Below are positions 17,208 to 25,568 of a DNA stretch of 64,000 bases, piece after piece; within the stretch, counting starts at the first letter, position 1; every line of letters starts with the position of its first letter. A program made the translations under genes and the position numbers. The notes below the pieces were generated by a model that saw only the letters and a list, made by a program, of their open reading frames with translations, was not told the DNA's origin and did not search any database. The DNA comes from Bauldia sp965232525. Lineage in GTDB: Bacteria; Pseudomonadota; Alphaproteobacteria; Rhizobiales; Kaistiaceae. The DNA is taken from assembly GCF_965232525.1 (NCBI RefSeq), contig NZ_OZ246980.1:2914001-2978000 (forward strand), read 5' to 3'.

Positions 17208-18074
17208 CTAGTTCAGCGTGTCCAGGAACCCGTTGACCGCTTCGGCGAAAGCTTCCGGCTTTTCCCACATCGGCGTATGTCGGACCCGTTTGAAGACGAC
17301 GATGTCGCTTTGTGGCAGACTGTCGAGGAGCCAGCCTTCCGTCCCACAGGGGATCACGTCATTGGTGCTCGCCACGATCAGGACGGGCATGTCGATCGCC
17401 TCCCAAGTCTCGGCGGACATCGCTTCGGTGGTGAAGATCGTCTCCAGCGCCTGCTTCAGGGCCGCCGTTCCGGATTTCACGTTCATCGAAATGAGCTCGT
17501 CGAGGTCACCGTCCCGAAGGTTCTCGGCCTTGAAGAACACCGGCGTGAAACCTTGAAAAATCTCGCGGTTGGTCTCGGCGTCGCCCCAGGCATCGATGGT
17601 CGCCTGGAAGTCGTCGTTCATGCCGAGCGGCGGACGATTGCGTGCGTGCACATTGGCCAACACCAGTCCGCTGACCCGTTCGGGATACGTCGTCGCGAAG
17701 TCCTGGATGAGAATACCGCCCATTGAATGTCCGATGAGGACGGCCTCATCGACGTCAAGGGCATCCATGAAGAGCCTCAAATCGTTCGCCATGGTGGGGT
17801 AGTCGTAACCGTCGTCCGGCTTGGTCGAGTCGCCGAAGCCCCTGATGTCATAGGCGATCAGCCGCCAGCCGTCCGACAGATGCGGCATGGCGCGCGACCA
17901 GATTTCCTTGGCGAAACTGTATCCGTGGACCAGGATGACGGTCTTTTCGCCGCTGCCTTGACTGTCATAGGCAACGTCAATTCCGTTTTCCAATGTGACC
18001 GACTCTGCCGCGGATTGATTGGCGCCAAGGGCGATCGCCCCGAGCAGCGAAATGGTTCCAATGACTCGTCTCAT
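17208..18074 (-). CDS. Secreted alpha/beta hydrolase at the end of the peptide-type ABC operon
   Basis: A 288-residue protein with a signal peptide (about 1-22, ending SAAES) and a complete alpha/beta-hydrolase fold. It has the oxyanion 'LVHGYSFAKEIW', nucleophile Ser117 in 'GHSMGG', a probable acid in 'ASTNDVI', and a His in 'RVRHTPMWEKPE'. It resembles haloperoxidase/esterase-type hydrolases. It begins 13 bp after the second ABC ATPase and has a near-perfect AAGGAGGAGCTGATC ribosome site, so it is part of the transporter operon. A periplasmic hydrolase in an uptake operon probably trims an ester or acyl group from the ligand before or during transport (inference). Confidence 0.85.
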   Translation of the reverse strand: MRRVIGTISLLGAIALGANQSAAESVTLENGIDVAYDSQGSGEKTVILVHGYSFAKEIWSRAMPHLSDGWRLIAYDIRGFGDSTKPDDGYDYPTMANDLRLFMDALDVDEAVLIGHSMGGILIQDFATTYPERVSGLVLANVHARNRPPLGMNDDFQATIDAWGDAETNREIFQGFTPVFFKAENLRDGDLDELISMNVKSGTAALKQALETIFTTEAMSAETWEAIDMPVLIVASTNDVIPCGTEGWLLDSLPQSDIVVFKRVRHTPMWEKPEAFAEAVNGFLDTLN

Positions 18075-18087
18075 GATCAGCTCCTCC

Positions 18088-19164
18088 TTAATTAGCCGTG
18101 GGTTGCTTCCCTCCAGATTGATCGACGTGTTTTTCGGAGTGGATTGAGTGGCCATCGTTGGCGACGATGTCCTGCAGCTCCTCCACCCGGTGGCAGGCGG
18201 CGAGGTGGCCGCGGTCGCCGAATGGGCGCAGCTTGGGGCGTTCTGCCTTGCAGGTATCGGTCGCGTGGCGGCAGCGCGGATGAAACGGGCAGCCGGAGGG
18301 CGGGTTGACCGGGCTCGGCACATCGCCATCGAGAACGATGCGCTTGGTCTTCTTGTCGAGGTCGGCGACCGGGATGGCCGAGAGCAGTGCCTGCGTGTAG
18401 GGATGCAAGGTGTCGGCGTAGAGGTCTTCGGCCGACGCCAGTTCCACGATCCGCCCGAGATACATGACCGCGATGCGGTCGCAGATGTATTCGGTCACGC
18501 TAAGATCGTGGGTGATGAAGATGTAAGTCAGCCCGCGATCGCGCTTCAGCTCCATAAGGAGATGCAGCACCTGCGCCTGGACCGATACGTCGAGGGCGCT
18601 GACCGGTTCGTCGCAGACGATCAGCTCCGGTTCGATGCATAGCGCCCGGGCGATGCCGACCCGCTGGCGCTGGCCGCCGGAAAATTCGTTCGGGTAGCGA
18701 TCCATGTAGTCACGCGGCAGGTTCACCGCTTCCAGCAGGTCGCCGATGATCCTGCGCCGTTCGGCACGTGAACCGACACCGTACTTGATCAGCGGGTCTT
18801 CCAGCGATCCGAAAATCGTGAACGCCGGATTGAGGGACGAGTAGGGGTCCTGGAAGACGATCTGAAGTTTCTTGCGATAGGGCACCATCTCGTCGTGCGA
18901 CAGCGCCGGCAGGTCGACCGTGTCGTCGCCGTCATGGAAGGCGATGGCGCCGCCGGTCGGCCGCACGAGTTGGAGGATCGACTTGCCGAGGGTTGTCTTG
19001 CCGCACCCGGACTCGCCGACGAGACCGAGCACCTCGCCGCGATAGACGTCGAGATCGACGCCATCGACCGCCTTCACATGGCCGACGGTCGACCGGAACA
19101 CGCCCTTCTTGACCGGGAAATAAGTGCGCACGTCGCGCAGCGTCAGGATCGGCTCAGGGGCCAT
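18088..19164 (-). CDS. Oligopeptide-type ABC transporter ATP-binding protein (OppF/DppF-like)
   Basis: A 358-residue ATPase with Walker A 'GESGCGKTTLGKSIL', signature 'FSGGQRQRVGIARAL', Walker B 'ELIVCDEPVSALD', and the C-terminal oligopeptide/dipeptide extension with the Cys pattern 'CPFHPRCRHATDTC', which can bind an Fe-S cluster in this family. It pairs with the OppD-like ATPase. The ATG at 19164 overlaps the upstream stop by 11 bp; an alternative ATG lies at 19179. Second last gene of the leftward operon. Confidence 0.93.
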   Translation of the reverse strand: MAPEPILTLRDVRTYFPVKKGVFRSTVGHVKAVDGVDLDVYRGEVLGLVGESGCGKTTLGKSILQLVRPTGGAIAFHDGDDTVDLPALSHDEMVPYRKKLQIVFQDPYSSLNPAFTIFGSLEDPLIKYGVGSRAERRRIIGDLLEAVNLPRDYMDRYPNEFSGGQRQRVGIARALCIEPELIVCDEPVSALDVSVQAQVLHLLMELKRDRGLTYIFITHDLSVTEYICDRIAVMYLGRIVELASAEDLYADTLHPYTQALLSAIPVADLDKKTKRIVLDGDVPSPVNPPSGCPFHPRCRHATDTCKAERPKLRPFGDRGHLAACHRVEELQDIVANDGHSIHSEKHVDQSGGKQPTAN

Positions 19165-20155
19165 CGCCGAGCCTTTCATGGTGCCAGCACATGACGCGGT
19201 GGGTGTCGGTGAGAACCGTCTCTTCCGGCATCGCGTTGCATTGCTGGGTGGCGTAGTCGCAGCGCGGCGCGAACTGGCAGCCGGGTGGTCGATCATACGG
19301 GTCCGGCGTCGAGCCGCGGATCGGTTCGATATCCTGGTTCTTGCCGCGCCCCAGGATCGGGATCGAGTTCAAAAGCGCACGCGTGTAGGGGTGACGCGGG
19401 CGGCGCAACACATCGTCGACGGTTCCGGCCTCGACGATCTTGCCCATGTACATCACCGCGACTTCGTCGGCGAGCTCCGCCACGACCCCCATGTCGTGGG
19501 TGATCAGCATGATGGCCGTGCCGTGCTCTGTCTTCAGCCGCTCCATGAGTTCGAAGATCTGGGCCTGGATCGTCACGTCGAGGGCGGTGGTGGGTTCGTC
19601 AGCGATCAGGATCTTGGGGTTACAGGCCATCGCCATGGCGATCATGGCGCGCTGGCGCATTCCGCCGGAGAAATTGTGCGGATACTCGTGCACCCTTTGC
19701 GCAGGCAGGGGAATGCCCATCTGCCGTAGCAGTTCGATGCAGCGCTGCTTGATCTGCCGGGCTTTCAGCCTGGTGTGATATTTGAGGGTCTCGCCGATCT
19801 GGAATCCGATAGTGTAGACCGGATTGAGCGCCGTCATCGGGTCCTGGAAGATCATTGCGATCTCCGACCCGCGGATCGCCCGCATCTTCGGACCGTCGCG
19901 CGGCAGTTGGTCGATGCGAACGGCGCCCTTGTCGGAATGGTAGACGATGCTGCCGCTCTCGATCCGGGACAGCGTCGGCAACAACTGCATGATCGCGGAG
20001 GCGGTCACCGACTTGCCGCAGCCCGACTCACCGACGACACACAGCGTCTTACCCCGGTGGATGGTGAAGGAGACCCCGTCGACTGCCTTGTTGCAGCGTC
20101 GGTTGGAGTAAATGTAGGTCCTGACGTCCCGGACCTCGAGGGCGACATCGCTCAT
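19154..20155 (-). CDS. Oligopeptide-type ABC transporter ATP-binding protein (OppD/DppD-like)
   Basis: A 333-residue ATPase with Walker A 'GESGCGKSVTASAIM', signature 'FSGGMRQRAMIAMAM', Walker B 'ILIADEPTTALD' and the C-terminal 'CQFAPRCDYATQQC' cysteine motif. It powers import together with the OppF-like subunit. The MSDVALEV start (20155) lies 4 bp after the permease stop, with AGGGGTGACGGG upstream; the longer reading frame would overlap the permease. Confidence 0.93.
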   Translation of the reverse strand: MSDVALEVRDVRTYIYSNRRCNKAVDGVSFTIHRGKTLCVVGESGCGKSVTASAIMQLLPTLSRIESGSIVYHSDKGAVRIDQLPRDGPKMRAIRGSEIAMIFQDPMTALNPVYTIGFQIGETLKYHTRLKARQIKQRCIELLRQMGIPLPAQRVHEYPHNFSGGMRQRAMIAMAMACNPKILIADEPTTALDVTIQAQIFELMERLKTEHGTAIMLITHDMGVVAELADEVAVMYMGKIVEAGTVDDVLRRPRHPYTRALLNSIPILGRGKNQDIEPIRGSTPDPYDRPPGCQFAPRCDYATQQCNAMPEETVLTDTHRVMCWHHERLGDGP

Positions 20156-20159
20156 CCCG

Positions 20160-21074
20160 TCACCCCTGCTGGGTCGGGTCGGTGCTGTCGCGCAACCCGT
20201 CGCCAATGAAGTTGACCGACAGCACGAAGAGCGAAATCACCGTGCCGACCGGCAGCCAGATCCACCAATAGTTCTGCAGGATGCGCAGGTCCTGCGCGGC
20301 ATTGAGGATGTTGCCCCAGGTCGGGATGTTGAGCGGTACGCCCAGTCCGAGGAACGACAGTCCGGCTTCGGCGAGAATAAACATCGCCGTGGTCAGCGTG
20401 ATGTTGACCATGATCGGGCCGAGCGCGTTCGGCAGCATGTGCTTGTAGCAGATCTTGAACGTCGACACGCCAAACGCCCGCAGCGCCTGGACGTACTCTT
20501 CCTCCCTGAGCGAGAGCATCCGCGCCCGGGTCAGCCGGTACATCGGCCCCCAGCCGGTGATGACGAAGATGACGATCAGGTTGATCAGGCTCTGGCCGAC
20601 GATCGACACCAGCAGCAGCACCAGGATGATCTGCGGGAAGGACATGAACGCCTCCGACACCCGCAGCACGATGGCGTCGAGCCAGCCGCCTTTGTAGCCG
20701 CTATAGGCGCCGATTCCGACGCCGATGACCGCTGCGATCAATGCCGATCCGAGGCCGACCAATATGGAGATGCGGCCGCCATAGAGGACCCGGGCGAAGA
20801 CGTCGCGGCCGGTCATGTCGGTGCCGAACCAGTGTTCCCACGACGGTGGCTGGAGGCGATCGCGCAGGTCGATCTGCGCCGGGTCCTGGCTGGTCAGTAG
20901 CGGCGCGAAGATGCTGGCCAGCACGATGATCGAAAACACAACCAGGCCGAACACCGCCAGGCGGTTGGAGGTCAGCTTGCGGAGCGCCCGGCTGCCGGTG
21001 CGTGCACGCAGCTTGCCGGCTTCCTCCAGCGCGCGGATCTTGTCGAACTTGGCGTTGATCGCGGCGTCGGACAT
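20160..21074 (-). CDS. Oligopeptide-type ABC transporter permease (OppC/DppC-like)
   Basis: A 304-residue inner-membrane permease. The cytoplasmic N-terminus precedes a first helix (about 33-55), the 'LLTSQDPAQIDL...LGTDMTGRDVF'-type region follows, and the ATPase-contact EAA loop reads 'EEYVQALRAFGVSTFKI'. About six helices. It starts 3 bp after the OppB-like gene ends. Confidence 0.94.
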   Translation of the reverse strand: MSDAAINAKFDKIRALEEAGKLRARTGSRALRKLTSNRLAVFGLVVFSIIVLASIFAPLLTSQDPAQIDLRDRLQPPSWEHWFGTDMTGRDVFARVLYGGRISILVGLGSALIAAVIGVGIGAYSGYKGGWLDAIVLRVSEAFMSFPQIILVLLLVSIVGQSLINLIVIFVITGWGPMYRLTRARMLSLREEEYVQALRAFGVSTFKICYKHMLPNALGPIMVNITLTTAMFILAEAGLSFLGLGVPLNIPTWGNILNAAQDLRILQNYWWIWLPVGTVISLFVLSVNFIGDGLRDSTDPTQQG

Positions 21075-21077
21075 GGA

Positions 21078-22037
21078 TCACTCCAGCCGGACGCGGGGAT
21101 CGAGAAGGGCGGTGAGGACGTCGATGATCAGGCTGGCGAGCAGCATCGCCAGCACCGAGAACAGCGCGATCATCATCACCAGCGGGTAGTCCTGGCCGCG
21201 CACCGCGCCGATGAACTCGTTGCCGATTCCCGGCCACTGGAAGATCTGTTCGATGATCACCGTGCCGCCGATCAGGGTCGGCAGCCGGAAACCTATGAGG
21301 ACGATCACCGGCGTCAGCGCGGTGCGTAGACCATGCATGATGTTGACGCGCCATTCGGGCAGACCCTTGGCCCGCGCGGTGCGGATGTACTCCCGGCCGA
21401 GCGCGTCGAGCATCGCCGCGCGCGAATACCGCATCACGCCGGCGGTCATCATCAGCGAGAGCACCATACCGGGCAGGATCAGATGGGGCATCCGATCCCA
21501 GAAGCTGTCGTAGCCGGGCATCAGGCGGCCGCCGACCGGCAACCATTCCAGATAGAGCGCGAAGAACGACAGGGCGACGAGCCCAAAGAAGAACTCCGGG
21601 ACCGAGACGCCGAGCATGCCGGAGACCGTCAGCCCGTTGTCGGTCACGCTGCCGCGCTTCAACGCGCTGATCGTTCCGAGCGTGCAGCCGACGACGGTGG
21701 AAACGAGAATCGCAAAACCCGACAGTTCAAGCGTTGCCGGCAGCCGGTCGAGGAAAATGTCCTTGATTGGCACCCCGCCCTCCAGCGAGTGTCCGAAATT
21801 GCCCTGCAGGACATTGACGAGCCAGATGCCGTAGCGTTCCAGAAACGACCGATTGAGACCCAGTTGTTCGCGCAGTGCGTCGAGATCTTCGGCCGATAGG
21901 TTGCCGGCGACGTCTGGCGGGATCATGTAGCTGACCGCGTCGCCGGGCGTCAGTTCCAGCCCCAGATAGACCAGGAAGCTGATCGCCAACAGCATTGGAA
22001 CCAACGCCAGGATGCGTCGGATGACGTAGGTCAGCAT
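21078..22037 (-). CDS. Oligopeptide-type ABC transporter permease (OppB/DppB-like)
   Basis: A 319-residue inner-membrane permease beginning 'MLTYVIRRILALVPMLL', with the family's long first periplasmic loop ('LTPGDAVSYMIPPD...LNRSFLERY') and the EAA loop 'REYIRTARAKGLPEWRV'. It forms the channel with the OppC-like subunit. It is separated from the binding-protein gene by a 51-bp spacer containing a strong hairpin. Confidence 0.94.
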   Translation of the reverse strand: MLTYVIRRILALVPMLLAISFLVYLGLELTPGDAVSYMIPPDVAGNLSAEDLDALREQLGLNRSFLERYGIWLVNVLQGNFGHSLEGGVPIKDIFLDRLPATLELSGFAILVSTVVGCTLGTISALKRGSVTDNGLTVSGMLGVSVPEFFFGLVALSFFALYLEWLPVGGRLMPGYDSFWDRMPHLILPGMVLSLMMTAGVMRYSRAAMLDALGREYIRTARAKGLPEWRVNIMHGLRTALTPVIVLIGFRLPTLIGGTVIIEQIFQWPGIGNEFIGAVRGQDYPLVMMIALFSVLAMLLASLIIDVLTALLDPRVRLE

Positions 22038-22054
22038 GATCCCTGCTGAGCCTT

Positions 22055-22078
22055 GGAACGGCCCCTCGGGGCCGTTCC
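22055..22078 (-). promoter_or_regulatory. Intercistronic hairpin between binding protein and permease genes
   Basis: GGAACGGCCCC / GGGGCCGTTCC, an 11-bp perfect inverted repeat with a 2-base centre, begins 11 bases after the binding-protein stop codon. It is not followed by a U tract, so it is more likely an mRNA-stabilising or processing element than a full terminator. This is a common way to give excess binding protein over permease. Confidence 0.75.
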
Positions 22079-22088
22079 GATGGGTTGA

Positions 22089-23714
22089 TCAGCTCGCGGG
22101 CTTCTTCGGAAACGCGTTCACCCGCAGCGAGCGAGTGTACATGATGTCGGCGGGAATCACCCGCATGTGGTCCATGCCTTCCAGCGCCTGAACGTCGGGA
22201 ACGGACTTGGTAAAGCCGTAGTCCAGCCGTCCGGCGGCGGCGTTCTTGACTACGTTCGGATCGTTGTCTTCGCTGGGGAAGGCGACGATCTCGTCGATGT
22301 TGGCGACCCCGCCATAGTAGTCCTCATAGGGGACGAACCGGGTGAAGTCGTTCATCTGCACCTCCTCGACCCGGTAGGGACCGGAGCCGATGGGGTTCTG
22401 CCAGAACGGGTGCTGTTGGAACTCCAGCGGATTGACGCCGTCGAGCTTATGTTTGGGCAGCGGCGGGAACTGGCTGAAGGTGACCAGCACATTCGGGTCG
22501 AGCGTCTCGAAGGTGAGGGTGACCGTGTTGCCGTCGACGGCTAGGCCCGAGATGCTGTCGGCTCCGCCGTCCTTGTAGGCGTTCGCCCCTTCGATCGACT
22601 GGAAGGTGTTCGCGAACACGCCGTTGAGCGAGGGCACCTTCAGCGCCGTATGGATCGACCAGGACAGATCCTCGCCGGTCAGCGGCGTGCCGTCGTGCCA
22701 GGTCGCGTCATCCCTGATCTTGAACATCACCTTCATGCCCCCGTCCAACACCTGGACGTCCTCGGCCAACTGGCCGTCGGTTGGAACCAGCGAGGCGTTG
22801 GCGGTCAGCAGCCGGTCGTAGAGAACTTTCGCGCCGGTGGTCAGGCCAGGATTGAGCCAGGGCTGGGTGAAGAACTGGATCGGCCCCTTGTTGGTGTAGA
22901 GAATTTCGCGACCCTCGTCGTCCGGCTCGATCGTCCAATTGACGATGTTCCAATCGTAGTTGAACTGCTCATTGCCATAGGGGCCGCCGTTGCGGTCGAG
23001 GCGATCGCTCTCGAAGATGTAGATCTGCTGATAGTAGAGCGGGATATCCGACAGATCGACGTTCTCAAGGCGCTGGAAATCCTGGAAGGCGACCTTCTGC
23101 TCGTCCAGGTTGGCAGTGCCGTTGATGCGGCGCAGCAGCTCGTTGCGGTCTTCCTCTGACGGCGTATAGGCGCTCTTCCCGTCGAGATAGACGTTGTAGT
23201 ACTCGTGCAGCACCAGCGCAGCCTTGGCGCCGTAGGCGATGTCCCAGCTCACCTTGGACGTATCGGATTTGGGATCGTCGGGAACGCCGGTGAGTTCGCC
23301 GATGACATCCCCTTCCAGCTTGCGGTAGGTCATCTGCATGCCGACGTCGGCGAGATAGGCCTGGACCGTCGTCATCAGATCGACCGTCAACTGATCGCCG
23401 TAATAGTAGACGACGTCGAGGACATAGTCCTCATCCCAACCGGCCTCCTCGAGCAGCTGCCGGGCCTTGTCCGGGTCATAGGCGTAGTCGTTAAGACCGT
23501 CGGCTTTCCAGGCGCCGTTCGGGATCATTGAGTCGGCGACGATCGCTTTGCCCTCGAACAGCGTGTCGACGATCGTGTCCATGTCGAGCGCATAGGCGAT
23601 CGCCTGCCGGACGCGTTCGTCCGCCAGTGGGTTGTCGGCGGCCTCGGCCAATACCGGTTGCGCGGCAAGCGACAGAGCTGTCGACAGTGCCAGGGCACCA
23701 ATCAAGCGTTTCAT
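22089..23714 (-). CDS. Circularly permuted SBP_bac_5 substrate-binding protein
   Basis: A 541-residue periplasmic binding protein with a normal signal peptide (1-23, VLAEA). Family blocks are in swapped order. Residues 27-260 match the usual C-terminal half: 'NPLADERVRQAIAYALD', 'YAYDPDKARQLLEEAGW', 'DIPLYYQQIYIFES', then a terminal 'WNIVNWTIE'. Residues 267-535 match the usual N-terminal half: 'GREILYTN', 'GQLAEDVQVLDGGMKV', 'ATWHDGTPLTGEDL', 'NPIGSGPYRVEEV', 'YYGGVANIDEIVAFP' and 'YTRSLRVNAFPKKP'. In DppA-type proteins the last block runs directly into the first block here, so new termini lie in that loop and the old termini are joined near residues 261-266. All blocks are present once, so this is a permutation, not a truncation. 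Good ribosome site AAGGGAGGAAACAAC. Confidence 0.9.
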   Translation of the reverse strand: MKRLIGALALSTALSLAAQPVLAEAADNPLADERVRQAIAYALDMDTIVDTLFEGKAIVADSMIPNGAWKADGLNDYAYDPDKARQLLEEAGWDEDYVLDVVYYYGDQLTVDLMTTVQAYLADVGMQMTYRKLEGDVIGELTGVPDDPKSDTSKVSWDIAYGAKAALVLHEYYNVYLDGKSAYTPSEEDRNELLRRINGTANLDEQKVAFQDFQRLENVDLSDIPLYYQQIYIFESDRLDRNGGPYGNEQFNYDWNIVNWTIEPDDEGREILYTNKGPIQFFTQPWLNPGLTTGAKVLYDRLLTANASLVPTDGQLAEDVQVLDGGMKVMFKIRDDATWHDGTPLTGEDLSWSIHTALKVPSLNGVFANTFQSIEGANAYKDGGADSISGLAVDGNTVTLTFETLDPNVLVTFSQFPPLPKHKLDGVNPLEFQQHPFWQNPIGSGPYRVEEVQMNDFTRFVPYEDYYGGVANIDEIVAFPSEDNDPNVVKNAAAGRLDYGFTKSVPDVQALEGMDHMRVIPADIMYTRSLRVNAFPKKPAS

Positions 23715-23752
23715 GTTGTTTCCTCCCTTATGAATGATGTCGGATCGGTTGC

Positions 23753-24460
23753 TCAGGGCGCCTCCGAGCCGGCCAGTGCATCGCGGAAATGGGACGCAAA
23801 GTTTCGCGCCAGGTGTTCGGTCATGATCGCCTCGGCCCGATCGGCATCCTTGTCGAGAATCGCGCTCGCGATCTGCTTGTGCTCCTCATTGCTGCGGCGG
23901 ATGTAGCTGTCGAAGTTGCTCGGTAGCGTGCGCTCCTTCATCAACCGCTCGACAAACGCCTCGTGCAGCGCGACGAAGATCGGGTTGCCGGGAATCTCCG
24001 CCAGGACGCGATGAAATCGGACATCGGCGTTGCGGAACGCGTCGCTGTCGCTGATTGAGACGTCGCACTCCTCGATTGCCTCGATCATGCGCGCGACGTG
24101 GGCGTTGGTGGCGTGATGAACCGCATGGCGCACGAGGCTGGTCTCGAGAAACAGCCGCGCCTGTTCGAGATGCGCACGGCCTTCGGTGCCGGCGAGAAAG
24201 AAGCGCGCCGCGTCTCGGACACCCAAGACCACGCTCGACAGGTTCGGCGCGGCGACCCGTGGCCGATGGCCGTGCTGCTGTTCGATCAGACCCATCGCCT
24301 GCAGGTTGCCAATGGCGCCGCGGACGACGTTTCGACCAACGCCGAACCGTTCGCAAAGGTCCCGCTCGGAGGGGAACATTTCGCCGGGTGCCAACACTCC
24401 GCCTCGGACATCGGCTGCCAAGGCCTCGGCGATTTGATGAGACGTGGTCTGCAAGTTCAT
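23753..24460 (-). CDS. GntR-family transcriptional regulator (FadR/FCD subfamily)
   Basis: A 235-residue regulator. The N-terminal winged helix-turn-helix contains 'LAPGEMFPSERDLCERFGVGRNVVRGAIGNLQAMGLI'-type GntR features (about residues 15-70, written here discontinuously in meaning: PSERDLCERFGV and VVRGAIGNL). The C-terminal FCD ligand domain has metal-type residues in 'DVRFHRVLAE' and 'EEHKQIASAI'. FCD regulators usually respond to small carboxylates or sugar acids; E. coli NanR for sialic acid is of this class. It is first in the leftward operon, 38 bp before the binding-protein gene, and faces the aldolase operon. The ATG at 24460 starts the conserved domain; an ATG at 24508 is an alternative. 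Confidence 0.9.
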   Translation of the reverse strand: MNLQTTSHQIAEALAADVRGGVLAPGEMFPSERDLCERFGVGRNVVRGAIGNLQAMGLIEQQHGHRPRVAAPNLSSVVLGVRDAARFFLAGTEGRAHLEQARLFLETSLVRHAVHHATNAHVARMIEAIEECDVSISDSDAFRNADVRFHRVLAEIPGNPIFVALHEAFVERLMKERTLPSNFDSYIRRSNEEHKQIASAILDKDADRAEAIMTEHLARNFASHFRDALAGSEAP

Positions 24461-24469
24461 GCCGATCAG

Positions 24470-24541
24470 GGTCAACCAAAATGTCACAAAAGGCAAGCAA
24501 AATTGCAAGTTCTGTAGACCATATTAGAAATTTGGTTGACC
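24470..24541. promoter_or_regulatory. Divergent promoter with 11-bp inverted repeat, probable GntR operator
   Basis: GGTCAACCAAA (24470-24480) and TTTGGTTGACC (24531-24541) are exact inverted copies centred between the leftward regulator/transporter operon and the rightward aldolase operon. The right copy sits in TGGTTGACCA, a TGGT-N2-ACCA near-palindrome like FadR-type GntR operators. The left copy lies 10 bases before the regulator's ATG, suggesting autorepression. Function is inference. Confidence 0.65.
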
Positions 24542-24639
24542 AGGAGGAGAGGGCGAGCCTAACCTTGAATCCGGAAATGCGAGCGGGCACAGATGCCTCG
24601 CCGCTGGAACGCCTGACCGGGCGTCCGGAAGAGGGGGTG

Positions 24640-25524
24640 ATGGAAATACCTGGCTCGATTCATGCGGCGATGCTGACGCCATTGACCGAGGACGCCGGTG
24701 TCGCGACCGCGGCCATTGAGCCCTTGGCAGACTTCATCCTCTCGCGCGGCGTGGACGGCTTGTATGTCGGCGGCAGCACCGGCGAGGCCATGTTAATGAG
24801 CCGCGACGAGCGAGCCGAGGTCCTGCGCGCGACGTCGGCGGCCGCCCAGGGACGGGGCGCTTTGATCGCCCATGTTGGCGCGGCCTCCACCCACGACGCC
24901 GTCGCGCTCGCGCGGATTGCCGCGGACGCCGGATACGACGCGGTCGCCGCGGTGCCGCCCTTTTACTATAAGTTCTCGTTCGACGAGATCGCCGACTACT
25001 ACCGTGCGATCGCCGACGCGGCGGGCCTGCCGCTGATGGTCTACAACATACCGGCGCTGACCGGCGTCGCGCTCCAGACCGACGAACTGATCGGACTGTT
25101 ACTGGAATCGTCGGTCGCCGGGATCAAGTATACCGCCAAGGACTTGTTCGAATTCACCCGTCTTCGCGAAGCGGTGCCGGACAAGAAGTGTTTCTTCGGT
25201 TCAGACGAGATGTTTATCGCCGCAGTCGCCGCGGGTACTGACGGCGGCATCGGCAGCACCTACAATCTGATCGGCGATGTCTATGTTGGCATCCAGCGGG
25301 CGGTTGCCGCTGGCGATCTGGAGACAGCCCGACGCCTTCAGGCGAAGTCGCATGGGCTCATCAAGATCCTGCTCGAGACCGGCGTCGTCGAGGGGCTCAA
25401 ATACGCGATGACCAAAGTTGGCGTGCCGGTTGGGCCGTGTCGCCGTCCATTCAGACCGGCGCCGTCCCACGCGCTGGCAAAGCTCGACGCGTGGCTGGAT
25501 GCGGAAATGCGCATCGCCGCCTGA
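24640..25524 (+). CDS. N-acetylneuraminate lyase-like aldolase (DapA superfamily)
   Basis: A 294-residue TIM-barrel class I aldolase. Catalytic Lys163 (GIKYTAKD) and Tyr135 (VYNIPALTG) align with the Schiff-base lysine and tyrosine of E. coli NanA. The late-barrel block 'DEMFIAAVAAGTDGGIGST' and the C-terminal 'TGVVEGLKYAM...CRRPF' follow the NanA pattern rather than the DapA pattern seen in the other copy at 37371. The reaction would be cleavage of a 2-keto-3-deoxy sugar acid to pyruvate plus an aldehyde sugar. The ATG at 24640 follows GAGGGGG. First gene of the rightward arm. Sialic acid is the likely but unproven substrate class; no nanE or nanK is present. Confidence 0.88.
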   Translation: MEIPGSIHAAMLTPLTEDAGVATAAIEPLADFILSRGVDGLYVGGSTGEAMLMSRDERAEVLRATSAAAQGRGALIAHVGAASTHDAVALARIAADAGYDAVAAVPPFYYKFSFDEIADYYRAIADAAGLPLMVYNIPALTGVALQTDELIGLLLESSVAGIKYTAKDLFEFTRLREAVPDKKCFFGSDEMFIAAVAAGTDGGIGSTYNLIGDVYVGIQRAVAAGDLETARRLQAKSHGLIKILLETGVVEGLKYAMTKVGVPVGPCRRPFRPAPSHALAKLDAWLDAEMRIAA

Positions 25525-25568
25525 ACGTGACCCAAGTGCCGAAATCCCCACCGGTATCGCGCACCCCG

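Noticed and set aside
22089..23714. Interpreting the binding protein as two fused or truncated half-genes
   Set aside because: There is one uninterrupted frame, each family block occurs once, and both halves together make a full-length protein with a proper signal peptide.
24640..25524. Calling the aldolase a second DapA (dihydrodipicolinate synthase)
   Set aside because: Its lysine and late-barrel motifs (GIKYTAKD, DGGIGST, CRRPF) follow the NanA pattern, and a canonical dapA is present at 37371.
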